Shown: positions 28,759-38,658, counted from the stretch's first letter. The stretch: DNA of 64,000 bases from Acinetobacter dispersus (GCF_009884975.1 NZ_CP041970.1:1674001-1738000); one strand, 5' to 3'. Made by a program: numbers and translations. The notes: generated from the sequence alone by a model not told the origin.

Positions 28759-29646
28759 ATGCGTCATCTACTTACTGTTGCCTTATTTTCTGCACTGCCA
28801 ACATTCAGCTTTGCTCACACAGCAAGCCCTTTTTTATTGCCAGAAGTATTTGACAGCAAAGCAGATAACGTCAGCTTTCAAAGTGGAATCACTGTTGAAA
28901 AATTCTTTGTTCCAAGCCGTAACTTTAAAACAGATTATCAGGTGACAACGCCTGAAGGAAAAACTGAAACCATTAAAGCAGCAGCAGAATTAAAAAAATT
29001 CAATATCGCTGAAGTCAATTTAACCACAGATGGCACCTATCGTCTTCGTACGCAAAATGCGGCAGGCAACCCAACCAAATATGCATTGATTGATGGTCGT
29101 TGGTTACGTGTTCGCCCTCAACGCCCTGCGAATGCAAACCCGATGCCGCCACAAGGTAATAATGCAGAGCAAAAAGCGCCTCAAGCACCAGCAAATCAAC
29201 CACCTCGTTTTATTGCTGAAGACCAAATTCCTGCAAATGCAAAAACGGCTCAAACCATCAATACCTATATTGCTGAAAGTTTTATCACCAAGGGCAAACC
29301 AAGTGCTGTACCTGCAGTGACCAACAAAGGCTTTGAATTCAAATTTATCACCCATCCAAATGAACTGTATGCGGGTGAATCATTTAAGGCTCAGGTTTTA
29401 ATGGATGGTAAACCAGTGCCAAATTTAGAAGTTGATGTGTTTAAAGGTGCAAGCAGTTACCAACCCAATGCAAAACGTGATCAGCCGCATGTGAAAACCA
29501 ACGCCAAAGGTGAAGTTGAAGTGAAATTCAATGAAGCAGGTATTTATCTCATTACCACTGCTTATCCTGAAGCAAATACAGATAATACCAAACAACCGAT
29601 CGCTCAATCTTATACATACAGCGTGACCGTTGAAGTGACTGAATAA
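28759..29646 (+). CDS. DUF4198 domain periplasmic protein
   Basis: A 295-residue secreted protein. The signal peptide ends near SFAHTASP, so the mature protein begins with His-Thr as in many DUF4198/NikM-like metal-related periplasmic proteins. Two beta-rich domains are separated by a Pro/Gln/Asn-rich linker at about 118-150. The C-terminal part (LYAGESFKAQVLMDGKPVPNLEVDVFKG; KTNAKGEVEVKFNEAGIYLITTAY) is a carboxypeptidase-regulatory-like beta sandwich. It is divergent from the ApbE operon and carries a Fur-like box upstream. The role is probably metal or chelate handling in the periplasm, unproven. A good terminator follows. Confidence 0.85.
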   Translation: MRHLLTVALFSALPTFSFAHTASPFLLPEVFDSKADNVSFQSGITVEKFFVPSRNFKTDYQVTTPEGKTETIKAAAELKKFNIAEVNLTTDGTYRLRTQNAAGNPTKYALIDGRWLRVRPQRPANANPMPPQGNNAEQKAPQAPANQPPRFIAEDQIPANAKTAQTINTYIAESFITKGKPSAVPAVTNKGFEFKFITHPNELYAGESFKAQVLMDGKPVPNLEVDVFKGASSYQPNAKRDQPHVKTNAKGEVEVKFNEAGIYLITTAYPEANTDNTKQPIAQSYTYSVTVEVTE

Positions 29647-29658
29647 GCCTTTTAATCA

Positions 29659-29690
29659 AGGTACTTATCAGCGTATAAGTACCTTTCCCC
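29659..29690 (+). terminator. Terminator after the DUF4198 gene
   Basis: AAGGTACTTAT / ATAAGTACCTT, an 11-bp perfect stem followed by a T-rich tract. Confidence 0.8.
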
Positions 29691-29768
29691 TTTTGATTTA
29701 GTTGCAATCCATTTCTATCTTAAAAATAACAGCGTATATTGTTTTAAAACTCGTATTTTCCCTGTTTT

Positions 29769-30770
29769 ATGACTTCAAAAAAAACCAGTGATGCAGGCAT
29801 CTTTTTATGGATGGTTTATCAAACCATGCAAAAGATGAATTTAGATGCCGCTGCCATATTTGCGCGTGTTCATTTACCCGATCAGCCACCTGATAAATTC
29901 GTACGGCGTGACAACGCTACACAGCAACGCTTTTGGCAAGCAGCAGAACAAATTAGTCATGATCCCGATATTGGTTTACATGTCGGTCACAATGTTCCAC
30001 CCTTTCGCGGGCAAGTGATTGAATATCTTTTTCTAAGTAGCGCAACATTTGGTGAAGGTCTCAAACGAACCATTCGATATCAGGCCTTACTCACCGATGC
30101 CATGTCATTTAACTTAGAAATGATAAATGAACATAGGGTAATGATTTCAGGGCTCAATCATCCTGTTCGGCATTATCTGGAATGTGCAATCGGCATTCTA
30201 CTGAACTTCTTTAAATATATTAGTGACGAAACATTTACACCACTTGAAATCGGTTTGCCGTATCTAAACGGAGCAGATCAAGAGGAATATCAGAAAATAT
30301 GGGGATGTCCTGTCAAACTCGGTCAAGATAATGGCTACATTTGCTTTGATTCAGCACAATTAACAACACCCTCTGCTGCACATGAACCTGAACTGTTAAA
30401 AGTGCATGAACATCATGCTGCCTCACAGCTTGAGCTATTAAACAAACACCAGCTTATAAACGAAATCGAAAAAATCTTGGCCAGTGGTTTATTAGAGTCT
30501 GGAGAATTTGATCAAAACATCATTGCTGAGTATTTGGGACGTAGCACTCGTAGCTTAAGAGCAGATCTACAACTGTTAAATACCAGCTACGAAAAAGTTA
30601 TTGCACATTATCGTGAACGCCTTGCGCGTCGCTTACTCTCCCAGACACAGGAAAGTATTGATCAAATCGTTTATCTCACAGGTTTCTCCGAACCTTCAGC
30701 ATTTTCAAGAGCATTTAAACGCTGGACTGGAGAGACACCTACAGCATATCGACAACGTAAACAGGCTTAA
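29769..30770 (+). CDS. AraC family transcriptional regulator
   Basis: A 333-residue DNA-binding regulator. The N-terminal two thirds (about 20-200) match the AraC-type arabinose-binding-like domain found in lipid and aromatic regulators (DPDIGLHVGHNVPPFRGQVIEYLFLSSATFGEGL). The C-terminus has two helix-turn-helices (about 240-330; IIAEYLGRSTRSLRADLQ; IVYLTGFSEPSAFSRAFKRWTGETPTAYR). The 97-base gap to the next plus-strand gene, a fatty-acid-hydroxylase-type protein, suggests that gene is its target. A role for the upstream metal cluster is less likely. Confidence 0.9.
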   Translation: MTSKKTSDAGIFLWMVYQTMQKMNLDAAAIFARVHLPDQPPDKFVRRDNATQQRFWQAAEQISHDPDIGLHVGHNVPPFRGQVIEYLFLSSATFGEGLKRTIRYQALLTDAMSFNLEMINEHRVMISGLNHPVRHYLECAIGILLNFFKYISDETFTPLEIGLPYLNGADQEEYQKIWGCPVKLGQDNGYICFDSAQLTTPSAAHEPELLKVHEHHAASQLELLNKHQLINEIEKILASGLLESGEFDQNIIAEYLGRSTRSLRADLQLLNTSYEKVIAHYRERLARRLLSQTQESIDQIVYLTGFSEPSAFSRAFKRWTGETPTAYRQRKQA

Positions 30771-30866
30771 ATTGATTGGATAGGCAGCTTAAAACTGTCA
30801 GATCAGTCAAAACTTTTTGCGCTTCTCTTTTTAAAATTCGATCTATGTTAGACGAGGTAATCCAGC

Positions 30867-31490
30867 ATGATCGGTTTTCCAGTAGGTGTTTTTGTTGCAA
30901 ATGGTATGGAATGGTACTTTCACAAAGTATGGTTACATGAATTTCCAAGCAAAAATAGAAACAGCCCCTTCTTTACCCATATTGCCCATCACAAACGCGC
31001 TCGCTTAAATGGCTTTCATGATGAGGGCTATGCTGAGTCAATGTTTAAAAATTCTGAGATGTACAATGAGAAATCAGCACTCATCGGCTTAGCTGCTGCA
31101 TCCACGATTTTTCTGCCCGTTGCACCCTTCTTTACCGCAGGTTTGTACTATGGCATTTGGAATTATTGGAAAGTGCATGCCAAATCACACCTAGACCCAG
31201 AATTCGCAAAAAAACGGATTCCTTGGCACTATGATCACCACATGACTAGCAATCAAAATGCCAATTGGTGTGTGACTAAGCCATGGTTTGATTACATTAT
31301 GGGAACGCGAGTCATGACTGATGTATCAGTAACGGAAACTAATCCCTTGGCGATCAACATGCCGAAATGGTTGGAAAAAAGAGTAAATCGGGTAGCACGT
31401 CGGTTATTACCGAAAGCCTATGCTCAAATTGATGCCAATACACAATTTGATCAACAGAATTTAAAACAAGGGATTGAGGTAGCGTTATAA
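30867..31490 (+). CDS. Fatty acid hydroxylase / sterol desaturase superfamily protein
   Basis: A 207-residue membrane di-iron enzyme. The histidine clusters expected for this superfamily are present: HKVWLH near 16-21, HIAHHKR near 44-49, HAKSH near 108, and HYDHHM near 124-129. Hydrophobic helices at about 72-98 support membrane location. It may hydroxylate or desaturate a lipid chain, but the substrate is unknown. GAGG lies 9 bases before the ATG. It is adjacent to an AraC regulator of a lipid-sensing type, consistent with lipid control. Confidence 0.82.
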   Translation: MIGFPVGVFVANGMEWYFHKVWLHEFPSKNRNSPFFTHIAHHKRARLNGFHDEGYAESMFKNSEMYNEKSALIGLAAASTIFLPVAPFFTAGLYYGIWNYWKVHAKSHLDPEFAKKRIPWHYDHHMTSNQNANWCVTKPWFDYIMGTRVMTDVSVTETNPLAINMPKWLEKRVNRVARRLLPKAYAQIDANTQFDQQNLKQGIEVAL

Positions 31491-31512
31491 ATATCCTCTT
31501 GTGCCTCCTACT

Positions 31513-31540
31513 GAGCCCAATCATTTTGATTGGGCTTTAA
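31513..31540 (+). terminator. Terminator after the hydroxylase gene
   Basis: AGCCCAATCA / TGATTGGGCT stem (10 bp, 4-base loop) followed by TTTAAT; the T-run is short, so moderate strength. Confidence 0.65.
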
Positions 31541-31625
31541 TCACAAAAATTATTTAAAACACTTTGAAAGAACATCATTAATAGATATTATTCCTCTCTA
31601 AAATAATCCATGTAGAAAACTAAAA

Positions 31626-33035
31626 ATGTTAAAGATTAAATCTTGTATTACCATTTTAACCACAGCAGTTATAATTTCAGCTTGTGGTGGTGGGGATAGA
31701 AATGATAGTAAAATAACTGAAGACACGACCCCATTCTTAACACCCTTTACAACTGAGTTTCAAAGTACGTTAAGTTTGCAAAAAGATGCAGATCCGATCA
31801 TTCAAATTTCAAATAGAAGTAGCAATCAGAATGATGAAGTAAATGCATACTCAGTTACACATCATTTTGACAAAGAAAGTACCTCAATTATTTTGAGCTA
31901 CAATTTCGATAAAAACGATACGAATAAGACACTCCATGTTAATTATGACCCAATACTTAAAGAAATATTAGCCGTTTCAATTGGTAGTAAAAGGATCAAA
32001 ACTGGTCAACTAGAAATAGGATCTATGCAATATGCTTGCAGCAAGTCATTCTATGATGTTTGCAAAAACATTCAATTAAACTTTGATGATAAAACAGGTA
32101 ATAGTGAAATTATATTTAACAATACAAAACTATCTACTCCAAACCTAACTGTAGATGGTTCGACTAATACTACCAAACGCTTCATGACATTAAATGGGAA
32201 ATTAATAGGAAAACTATCTACCCCACCTCAAACATTTGAAAACATCAGAAAAACAAGTGAAGTTAATCTTTCAATAAATAGTCAACCAATCTCTCCAATC
32301 GGTATAATTTACGAACCAGAATCCACAAGTGTTACTTTTAACACATATACTGATAATGGAATTAATCAAGGTCTTAAATCAGATTTATTTACCACACTAA
32401 CTACTTACAACAATGGGTCGAATTCCTCTGTTTATACCAAATCCTATCAAGCACTGCCAACAATTGGGTGTCTAGACCTCATTGACACCAACATTCCTGT
32501 CCAAAATCCACTCTCTATTACAGTACAAGAAACTATAGACAAGGTAAATCTAACTTTTAATCAGACAAAATATCAACAAATACACAATCCACCCTCAGAG
32601 TGCATCGCAACTAATCTTAAGTTAGATGGTTCAATAACAGTAAATAAGCCACTTACACAATTTACAATCACACCTGATGATAAAAATACATATATCCCTC
32701 CTTTCAACCAACCTGCATTGTACTTTGATACAATCAATAATAATAAACAGGAGTTTGGAAACGACACCCTTCAAGTAACCCTTCTCAATAACAGTATCGA
32801 AAAAATTAACTTTAAAGAAATTAAATTAGGGGTTGATATTACTACAGGATTACTAAAACGTTTTGAAAACAATTTTAGCTGTGATAAAAACCATCCTTGC
32901 CAAGGAATTAATTATGATACCTCAAATACCAAAGTAACTTTTTCAAATACACCATTACTTTATAAAGATGAAAAGAATCCTACACTGAATCGTATTTTTC
33001 ATATCAATGGCATATTTGATTTCGCAGGTCGATAA
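31626..33035 (+). CDS. Predicted lipoprotein of unknown function, AT-rich
   Basis: A 469-residue secreted protein with lipobox IISAC (Cys at 20) followed by GGGD, which favours outer-membrane delivery. The rest is Asn/Thr/Ser/Ile-rich and looks beta-rich, with three short Cys pairs (YACSKSFYDVCKN; GCLDL..SECIA; FSCDKNHPCQG) that may be disulfides. It has repeat-like phrases (NNTKLS..TLNGKLIGKLS; LKLDGSITV). Its coding is noticeably more AT-rich than neighbours, suggesting recent acquisition or a fast-evolving surface protein. No family is recognised. It ends at a strong terminator. Confidence 0.75.
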   Translation: MLKIKSCITILTTAVIISACGGGDRNDSKITEDTTPFLTPFTTEFQSTLSLQKDADPIIQISNRSSNQNDEVNAYSVTHHFDKESTSIILSYNFDKNDTNKTLHVNYDPILKEILAVSIGSKRIKTGQLEIGSMQYACSKSFYDVCKNIQLNFDDKTGNSEIIFNNTKLSTPNLTVDGSTNTTKRFMTLNGKLIGKLSTPPQTFENIRKTSEVNLSINSQPISPIGIIYEPESTSVTFNTYTDNGINQGLKSDLFTTLTTYNNGSNSSVYTKSYQALPTIGCLDLIDTNIPVQNPLSITVQETIDKVNLTFNQTKYQQIHNPPSECIATNLKLDGSITVNKPLTQFTITPDDKNTYIPPFNQPALYFDTINNNKQEFGNDTLQVTLLNNSIEKINFKEIKLGVDITTGLLKRFENNFSCDKNHPCQGINYDTSNTKVTFSNTPLLYKDEKNPTLNRIFHINGIFDFAGR

Positions 33036-33059
33036 TTTAACTCTGAAAACTTAATTTAG

Positions 33060-33088
33060 GACCGAGCTAATACAGCTCGGTTTTTTAT
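33060..33088 (+). terminator. Terminator after the AT-rich lipoprotein gene
   Basis: ACCGAGCT / AGCTCGGT stem with a 5-base loop followed by TTTTTT. Confidence 0.85.
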
Positions 33089-33098
33089 TATTAGAAAA

Positions 33099-33431
33099 TT
33101 AATGCGAGCTGGTTTTAGACAGCAAATTAAGGATAAGTACACCGCTCATGATCAAGACAATACCAATAATTCCCCAGATATCCAGCTTTTGATCAAATAC
33201 AAACCAAGCCACGGTGGTAATCAAAACAATCCCGACACCAGACCAAATCGCATAAGCAACGCCTACAGGAATGGTCTTTAAGGTTAAAGACAAACAATAA
33301 AATGCAACTACATAGCCAACTACAACCACGATAGACGCAACAGGTTTAGTAAAACCTTCACTACTTTTTAAGGCAGATGTTGCGATCACTTCTGCAGTAA
33401 TCGCAATGAATAAAATTATCCAATTGTTCAT
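33099..33431 (-). CDS. SMR family multidrug efflux protein, QacE-like
   Basis: A four-helix inner-membrane drug/proton antiporter of 110 residues. The membrane Glu essential for transport is at position 14 ([18 protein letters not shown]). The later [13 protein letters not shown] and [24 protein letters not shown] segments are typical of SMR proteins. The sequence is closer to QacE-type proteins ([20 protein letters not shown]) than to the usual Acinetobacter AbeS. It exports quaternary ammonium compounds or other cations in its family; specificity here is unproven. It is a single gene with its start 110 bases downstream of the mnmG stop. Confidence 0.9.
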   Translation of the reverse strand: MNNWIILFIAITAEVIATSALKSSEGFTKPVASIVVVVGYVVAFYCLSLTLKTIPVGVAYAIWSGVGIVLITTVAWFVFDQKLDIWGIIGIVLIMSGVLILNLLSKTSSH

Positions 33432-33481
33432 TTACTCATCTCCCATAATTAAATACGACCTATAAGAACATCTATAAGAAA

Positions 33482-33512
33482 AAAACACCCTTTTATAAAG
33501 GGTGTTTTTTTA
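33482..33512 (-). terminator. Terminator downstream of mnmG
   Basis: AAAAAACACCCTTT / AAAGGGTGTTTTTT, a long stem with T-runs on both strands, 30 bases past the mnmG stop codon on the minus strand. Confidence 0.85.
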
Positions 33513-33541
33513 ATGTTTATTTCAATGTGTCGAATAAAAGT

Positions 33542-35422
33542 TTAAGCCGACTTCTTCGCCATATTGTTTTTACGGATAGTAATCATCACCAACTGAACTG
33601 CAGCTGGTGTAACACCCGGAATACGACTTGCTTGCGCTAAAGTCTCAGGACGAACTGTTTTTAACTTCAAGGTAATTTCACGCGACAAACCAGAAATACC
33701 ATCATATTCAAAATCAGCAGGAATCTTAGTTTCTTCAAGACGCTTTAATTGCGCAACATCTTCATGTTGACGATTAATATAGCCTTCGTATTTCACTGCA
33801 ATTTCAATTTGCTCACCCACATGTTCAGATACTTCTGAACCCGTTAATTCAGCAATTTGAGCAAAGTTGATATTTGGGCGTTTCAACAAATCGATCGCAC
33901 TACATTCTTTACTGAGATCAGCACCCGTCATTTCAACGAATTTTTTACCCATTGGGTTGTTTGGCGCAGCCCATAAATGTTGTAAGCGAGAGGTTTCACG
34001 CTCAACTGCTTCCATTTTTTCGCTATATGCAGCCCAACGCGCATCATCAACTAGGCCAAGTTCACGACCAATTGACGTTAAACGTTGATCGGCATTGTCT
34101 TCACGTAACATCAAACGGTATTCCGCACGTGAAGTAAACATACGATACGGTTCTTTGGTACCCAAAGTGATCAGGTCATCGACCAATACGCCCATATATG
34201 CTTGATCACGTTTCGGTGTCCATTCTTCTTGTTCCCACGCACGACGTGCCGCATTCAAACCTGCAAGTAAGCCTTGTGCACCCGCTTCTTCATAACCAGT
34301 CGTACCGTTAATTTGACCAGCAAAGTACAAGTTTTGAATCGCTTTGGTTTCAAGTGTGAATTTCAACGCTTGTGGATTGAAATAGTCATATTCAATCGCA
34401 TAACCTGGACGAAGGATATGCGCATTTTCCATACCACGGATCGAACGCACCAAATTGAACTGCACATCAAATGGTAAAGAAGTCGAGATACCATTTGGAT
34501 AAAGCTCATGAGTATCCAAGCCTTCAGGCTCCAAGAACACTTGATGTGAATCTTTATCGGCAAAACGGTGAATTTTATCTTCAATTGATGGGCAATAACG
34601 TGGACCAACACCTTCAATTACACCAGTGTACATTGGTGAACGGTCTAAACCACCACGGATAATTTCGTGGGTTTTTTCACTGGTATGCGTGATATAACAA
34701 TTGACTTGTTCAGGGTGCATTGACGCATCACCCATGAATGACATCACTGGCGATGGGAAATCACCAGGTTGTGGCGTCATTACTGAGAAATCAACACTAC
34801 GTGCATCAATACGCGGTGGCGTTCCAGTCTTTAAACGTCCAACAGGTAATTTGAGCTCACGTAAACGATGAGCCAATGCAATTGATGGCGGATCACCTGC
34901 ACGACCACCACTTGTGTTTTGTAAACCAACGTGGATCACACCACCCAAGAATGTTCCTGTCGTCAATACCACTGTTTTAGTATCGAAACGGATACCCATT
35001 TGAGTGACAACACCCTTAACAGTATCGCCTTCTACAATTAAATCATCTGCTGCTTGTTGGAAAATATCCAAATTCGCCTGATTTTCTATAGTTTCACGAA
35101 TCGCAGCTTTATAACGTACTCGGTCCGCTTGCGCACGTGTTGCACGCACAGCCGCACCTTTACGAGAATTTAGGATACGGAACTGAATACCACCTTTATC
35201 AGCAGCGAGTGCCATTGCACCACCAAGTGCATCAATCTCGCGGACAAGATGTGATTTACCAATACCACCGATCGCAGGGTTACAGCTCATCTGCCCCAAA
35301 GTTTCAATATTATGCGTTAACAATAATGTTTGTCTTCCCATACGTGCAGCAGCAAGCGCCGCTTCCGTACCAGCGTGACCGCCACCAATTACGATAACGT
35401 CGTAAACTTTAGGATAGTGCAT
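33542..35422 (-). CDS. mnmG: tRNA uridine-5-carboxymethylaminomethyl modification enzyme, FAD subunit
   Basis: With MnmE, this flavoprotein installs the cmnm5 group on wobble U34 of several tRNAs. At 626 residues it is full length. The FAD-binding [21 protein letters not shown] at residues 9-29, [23 protein letters not shown], and [26 protein letters not shown] are all present, as is the C-terminal [10 protein letters not shown]. Acinetobacter carries it away from mnmE. It is a single gene ending at a strong hairpin terminator. Confidence 0.98.
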   Translation of the reverse strand: MHYPKVYDVIVIGGGHAGTEAALAAARMGRQTLLLTHNIETLGQMSCNPAIGGIGKSHLVREIDALGGAMALAADKGGIQFRILNSRKGAAVRATRAQADRVRYKAAIRETIENQANLDIFQQAADDLIVEGDTVKGVVTQMGIRFDTKTVVLTTGTFLGGVIHVGLQNTSGGRAGDPPSIALAHRLRELKLPVGRLKTGTPPRIDARSVDFSVMTPQPGDFPSPVMSFMGDASMHPEQVNCYITHTSEKTHEIIRGGLDRSPMYTGVIEGVGPRYCPSIEDKIHRFADKDSHQVFLEPEGLDTHELYPNGISTSLPFDVQFNLVRSIRGMENAHILRPGYAIEYDYFNPQALKFTLETKAIQNLYFAGQINGTTGYEEAGAQGLLAGLNAARRAWEQEEWTPKRDQAYMGVLVDDLITLGTKEPYRMFTSRAEYRLMLREDNADQRLTSIGRELGLVDDARWAAYSEKMEAVERETSRLQHLWAAPNNPMGKKFVEMTGADLSKECSAIDLLKRPNINFAQIAELTGSEVSEHVGEQIEIAVKYEGYINRQHEDVAQLKRLEETKIPADFEYDGISGLSREITLKLKTVRPETLAQASRIPGVTPAAVQLVMITIRKNNMAKKSA

Positions 35423-35674
35423 AGTGGTAAATGTGTATTCAAAAAATGACAGAGTATTATATAGGAGTTTTCCATTAAATTGGCAAAAACCATCAACATT
35501 GTTGTAGGTTTCAAGCCACTGTTCTGGCTACAGAATACACAAAAAGAAACCTTCTGTTGCATTTTCCTCTTAGACTTCACACAGCGAATCATCACTATTA
35601 ACTTGAACACCACTGTTTTATCTGTTCAGTTTCTTATCCTAAAAAGTGCATAACAAATACTTTAGGAAAATGAC

Positions 35675-36043
35675 ATGAACACAAAGCTTTTATTTTCATC
35701 TCTTATTTGTGGCCTATGTTTTAGCGTAGCTGCACATGCAGATACCAAGGCAACCCAAGATCAGCAAACCAAGAAATATCAGCAGGTTTGTAAAGGCAAA
35801 AAACAAGGTGACCCAGTTTCTTTTGCATATAAAGGCGTTGTTTTCAATGGTTCATGTGAACCGAATGAAGCAGGTAAATTATCCTTCCAACCACCAACAC
35901 CTGCCAATAATGCGACACCTGAAACACAAAGCCGTCTTTCAGAAACGCAATCTGCACCTCGTCCTGTAACTGAACCTGTAGAGGCCCCACCAGTGGCTCC
36001 AGCACCTCCAGTTGCACCAGATGTTGAGCAGACAGCACCTTAA
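35675..36043 (+). CDS. Secreted Pro-rich hypothetical protein
   Basis: A 122-residue exported protein with a signal peptide ending in AAHADT (cleavage near residue 22). The first part of the mature protein has a Cys pair (QQVCKGKKQGDPVSFAYKGVVFNGSCEP) that may form one disulfide. The last 45 residues are Pro/Ala/Glu-rich (VEAPPVAPAPPVAPDV) and disordered. Similar small periplasmic proteins are common in Acinetobacter; no function is recognised. It is a single gene with a terminator directly downstream. Confidence 0.75.
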   Translation: MNTKLLFSSLICGLCFSVAAHADTKATQDQQTKKYQQVCKGKKQGDPVSFAYKGVVFNGSCEPNEAGKLSFQPPTPANNATPETQSRLSETQSAPRPVTEPVEAPPVAPAPPVAPDVEQTAP

Positions 36044-36057
36044 TTGCAATAATCATT

Positions 36058-36088
36058 AAGAAGGTCTTTATGACCTTCTTTTTTATTT
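36058..36088 (+). terminator. Terminator after the Pro-rich protein gene
   Basis: AAGAAGGTC / GACCTTCTT stem with a 5-base loop followed by TTTT. Confidence 0.85.
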
Positions 36089-36226
36089 ATTGGCTACAAA
36101 AACAATCTCATAACACCCACTTACTGAGATATTTGCGCTTAAAATTGTAATCTGTCTATTTTATAATCCCTTTAATAAGTTTTAATCTATTACAATACGC
36201 ACAAATACATTTATTTAGGTTTTCCT

Positions 36227-37132
36227 GTGAACTGGCTACAAATTCATATTACTGTTGATCAAAATCAAGTTGAACTCACCGAAACATTACTCCTGTCATT
36301 GGGTGCGGTAAGTGTTACTTTGGATGATGCAGAAGATCAAGCCTTGCTAGAGCCACTTCCAGGAGAAACACCACTTTGGAATAAAGTCATCGTCACGGGC
36401 ATTTATCAACAAGAAGAAGATGACCCAATTGATGTCGACACTTTAGAAGCATTCCTCAAAGTACAACTTCCAGATGTTCCTATGCGCCACCAATACTTGG
36501 AAAATCAAGTCTGGGAACGTGCATGGATGGATTTTTACGAGCCAATTCAAATTGGTGAAAAATACTGGATCGTTCCAGAGTGGTTAGAACCGCCAGAAGC
36601 AGATGCAACCAACATCAAGTTAGATCCAGGTCTTGCATTTGGTACGGGCAACCATGCGAGTACCTTTTTATGCTTACAGTGGTTAGGTAAAACTGATGTA
36701 AAAGATAAGATCGTAATCGATTATGGTTGTGGTTCAGGTATTTTAGGCGTTGCGGCACTTTTATTAGGTGCAAAAAAAGTTTATGCAACGGATATTGACC
36801 CGCAAGCTGTACTTGCTACAAAACAAAATGCAGATTTGAATGGTGTACTTGATCGTCTTTATGTAGGATTACCAGAAGAATTTGATCAAGAATTTAAACC
36901 ACAACAAGCAGACGTCCTTGTCGCAAATATTTTAGCGGCACCGTTAATGGCGCTTGCGCCTGAATTCTCAACTTTATTAAAAAATGAGGGTGAGTTCGCA
37001 CTTGCAGGTGTAATTGAAGAGCAAGTTGCTGATGTTTCTAGTGTTTACTCACAGTTTTTTGATATATTAGAGATTGAAAAGCGTGAAGAAAACTGGTGTC
37101 GCATTTCAGGAAAACGTAAAACAACAATTTGA
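36227..37132 (+). CDS. prmA: Ribosomal protein L11 methyltransferase
   Basis: SAM-dependent trimethylation of ribosomal protein L11. The 301-residue protein has the L11-binding N-terminal domain and then the Rossmann core with [39 protein letters not shown] (SAM loop) and [12 protein letters not shown] (NxL active site). It starts with GTG at 36227. The DUF3426 gene begins 14 bases after its stop, so the two form an operon; fis lies further downstream with its own promoter region. The order prmA, zinc-ribbon protein, fis recalls other gammaproteobacteria, where prmA and dusB-fis are neighbours. Confidence 0.96.
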   Translation: MNWLQIHITVDQNQVELTETLLLSLGAVSVTLDDAEDQALLEPLPGETPLWNKVIVTGIYQQEEDDPIDVDTLEAFLKVQLPDVPMRHQYLENQVWERAWMDFYEPIQIGEKYWIVPEWLEPPEADATNIKLDPGLAFGTGNHASTFLCLQWLGKTDVKDKIVIDYGCGSGILGVAALLLGAKKVYATDIDPQAVLATKQNADLNGVLDRLYVGLPEEFDQEFKPQQADVLVANILAAPLMALAPEFSTLLKNEGEFALAGVIEEQVADVSSVYSQFFDILEIEKREENWCRISGKRKTTI

Positions 37133-37146
37133 GAACATTGTTACTT

Positions 37147-38007
37147 ATGAGTGAAAAACAAACCCGCTGCCCTAAATGTTCAACTGTGTACAAAGTGACC
37201 CTTTCACAACTCAGTGTTGCACAGGGCATGGTTTGTTGTCCGAAATGCGTGATTAACTTTAATGCATTGACCAATTTATTAGAATCAGAAAGCGAAGATA
37301 TCCCCACTCCGACAAATCGCTCACTCTTTTCTTCAATTCAACCTGATAGCTCCTTTGCAGAAAAGCAAATGCAGATTTTGCGAATCTTCGATCAGAAAAT
37401 TGAAAACTCAAATATTGATTTATTAACTTATCTCAATAATCTGAATTACTTTAATACCGAACCCGTTACCGCCCTACCCAATTTAAATCTATCTGAAGAT
37501 ACTTTGTTGATCGATCATGAGAACAATGACAAACAGCATGGGTGGCTGTATTACACCTTGTGGGGTATGGGCAATATTGCTTTAATTTTAGTTTTTGCAT
37601 TTCAGATTCTATGGTTCAACCCAAAACTGATGCATGAAAGCCCAGCACTGAATCAAATGTTTAATTATGCATGCAGCATTTTTTCATGCAAAACCAGTAC
37701 TGAGCAATATAAATACCTCAGCTTTGAAAAAGTAAAAATTAAGCAGGCCGAGAAAGATTCAACCGTTTTTTCTGGTGTGCTGTTGAATCACCACGAAAAT
37801 AGTGTGGCACTACCACCTATTAAAGTCGTGCTCAAACAAAACGACGAAGCCGTTTTTAACGTAATGCTCAAACCACAAGATTATTTAGTCGACAGTTTGA
37901 AAACGATTCAACGTATTCCAACCAACAGCCCTTTTCGCTTCGAATTTACTCTTCCAAAAAGCAAAAATAGCTTTAATGACTATAGTTTAGAATTTGTACA
38001 GCCCTAA
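37147..38007 (+). CDS. Zinc-ribbon and DUF3426 domain membrane protein
   Basis: A 286-residue protein from the ATG at 37147, chosen because it starts just before the zinc ribbon; an upstream TTG in frame adds only 6 residues. The ribbon is RCPKCSTVYKV...VCCPKCVINF (MJ0042-like). A single transmembrane helix follows near 140-162 (ALILVFAFQILWF). The C-terminal part is the extracytoplasmic DUF3426 domain. Family members are often beside prmA. Function is unknown. It shares an operon with prmA and ends with a hairpin that may terminate it. Confidence 0.85.
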   Translation: MSEKQTRCPKCSTVYKVTLSQLSVAQGMVCCPKCVINFNALTNLLESESEDIPTPTNRSLFSSIQPDSSFAEKQMQILRIFDQKIENSNIDLLTYLNNLNYFNTEPVTALPNLNLSEDTLLIDHENNDKQHGWLYYTLWGMGNIALILVFAFQILWFNPKLMHESPALNQMFNYACSIFSCKTSTEQYKYLSFEKVKIKQAEKDSTVFSGVLLNHHENSVALPPIKVVLKQNDEAVFNVMLKPQDYLVDSLKTIQRIPTNSPFRFEFTLPKSKNSFNDYSLEFVQP

Positions 38008-38033
38008 AAGCTCAAAAAAGTGACAAAAAAACA

Positions 38034-38063
38034 AAAAAAAGTGAAGTTAATTTGCTCACTTTT
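38034..38063 (+). terminator. Terminator after the DUF3426 gene
   Basis: AAAAAGTGA / TCACTTTTT stem (9 bp, 11-base loop), starting about 27 bases past the stop codon. It ends directly before the candidate fis promoter. Confidence 0.65.
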
Positions 38064-38082
38064 TCGCTGACAGTGGTATGAT
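38052..38082 (+). promoter_or_regulatory. Candidate fis promoter with GC-rich discriminator
   Basis: A TATGAT -10 box at 38077-38082 is followed by the GC-rich sequence ACGCGCC, as in growth-rate and stringently controlled promoters. The -35 match (TTGCTC at 38052) is poor and spaced 19 bases. If correct, the fis leader is nearly 300 bases. Confidence 0.45.
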
Positions 38083-38381
38083 ACGCGCCACGAATGCTTT
38101 GACCTACTTACTCCTCGTTATTTATAGACAATAAAATCGTTAAACGAACTGTGCTTCTATCCCATAAGCGCATTGTTGGTTTTTTTGTTTTTAAAAGTAG
38201 GCTGTAACAAATATTTAACTATTGTTACGCTTATTTTTTACACAATTCGAGGATTTGTGGCAAGCTAATAGTCCCATTGTTTTAGAGTCACTGTTTTAGG
38301 ATCTAAAACAGGACTCAGTAATTTAGACCACATTTATATCACTTTACCCAAGTGATATTTTGATTTTTCGGATTAAAACGC
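38083..38381 (+). other. Long structured leader upstream of fis
   Basis: No coding gene is seen in this span. GTAACAA / TTGTTAC forms a hairpin near 38206-38233, followed by a T-rich tract. A strong hairpin at 38285-38316 pairs CTGTTTTAG (38291-38299) with CTAAAACAG (38303-38311), extended by GAGT / ACTC. It could be a leader control element or an independent small RNA. Confidence 0.4.
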
Positions 38382-38651
38382 ATGAATAGCAAATCTCCTA
38401 TTTTTACGGCTCAATCTGATGTCGCTCTTCGCATCCATGTAGATCGCGCAGTTCGTCATTATTTTGCACAATTGCAAGGTGAGCAACCATCTCAAGTTTA
38501 TGACATGGTTTTAGCAGAAATGGAGAAACCTCTTTTATCTGTGGTCTTAGAATATACTCGCGGTAATCAAACACGTGCCGCTGAGATTTTAGGCCTTAAC
38601 CGCGGAACTTTACGCAAAAAGTTAAAAGCTCACGGTTTAATGAGTGAATAA
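38382..38651 (+). CDS. fis: DNA-binding protein Fis
   Basis: An 89-residue nucleoid protein that bends DNA and adjusts transcription during fast growth. The C-terminal helix-turn-helix is unmistakable ([37 protein letters not shown]). The N-terminal part is shorter and different from E. coli Fis, as in other non-enteric gammaproteobacteria. It is not linked to dusB here. It has a long structured leader and a downstream terminator; purH follows 82 bases after its stop. Confidence 0.95.
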   Translation: MNSKSPIFTAQSDVALRIHVDRAVRHYFAQLQGEQPSQVYDMVLAEMEKPLLSVVLEYTRGNQTRAAEILGLNRGTLRKKLKAHGLMSE

Positions 38652-38658
38652 TTGATAA

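Noticed and set aside
35389..35613. 74-codon minus-strand open frame upstream of mnmG
   Set aside because: Cys- and Met-rich random-looking product overlapping the mnmG start; no start signal.
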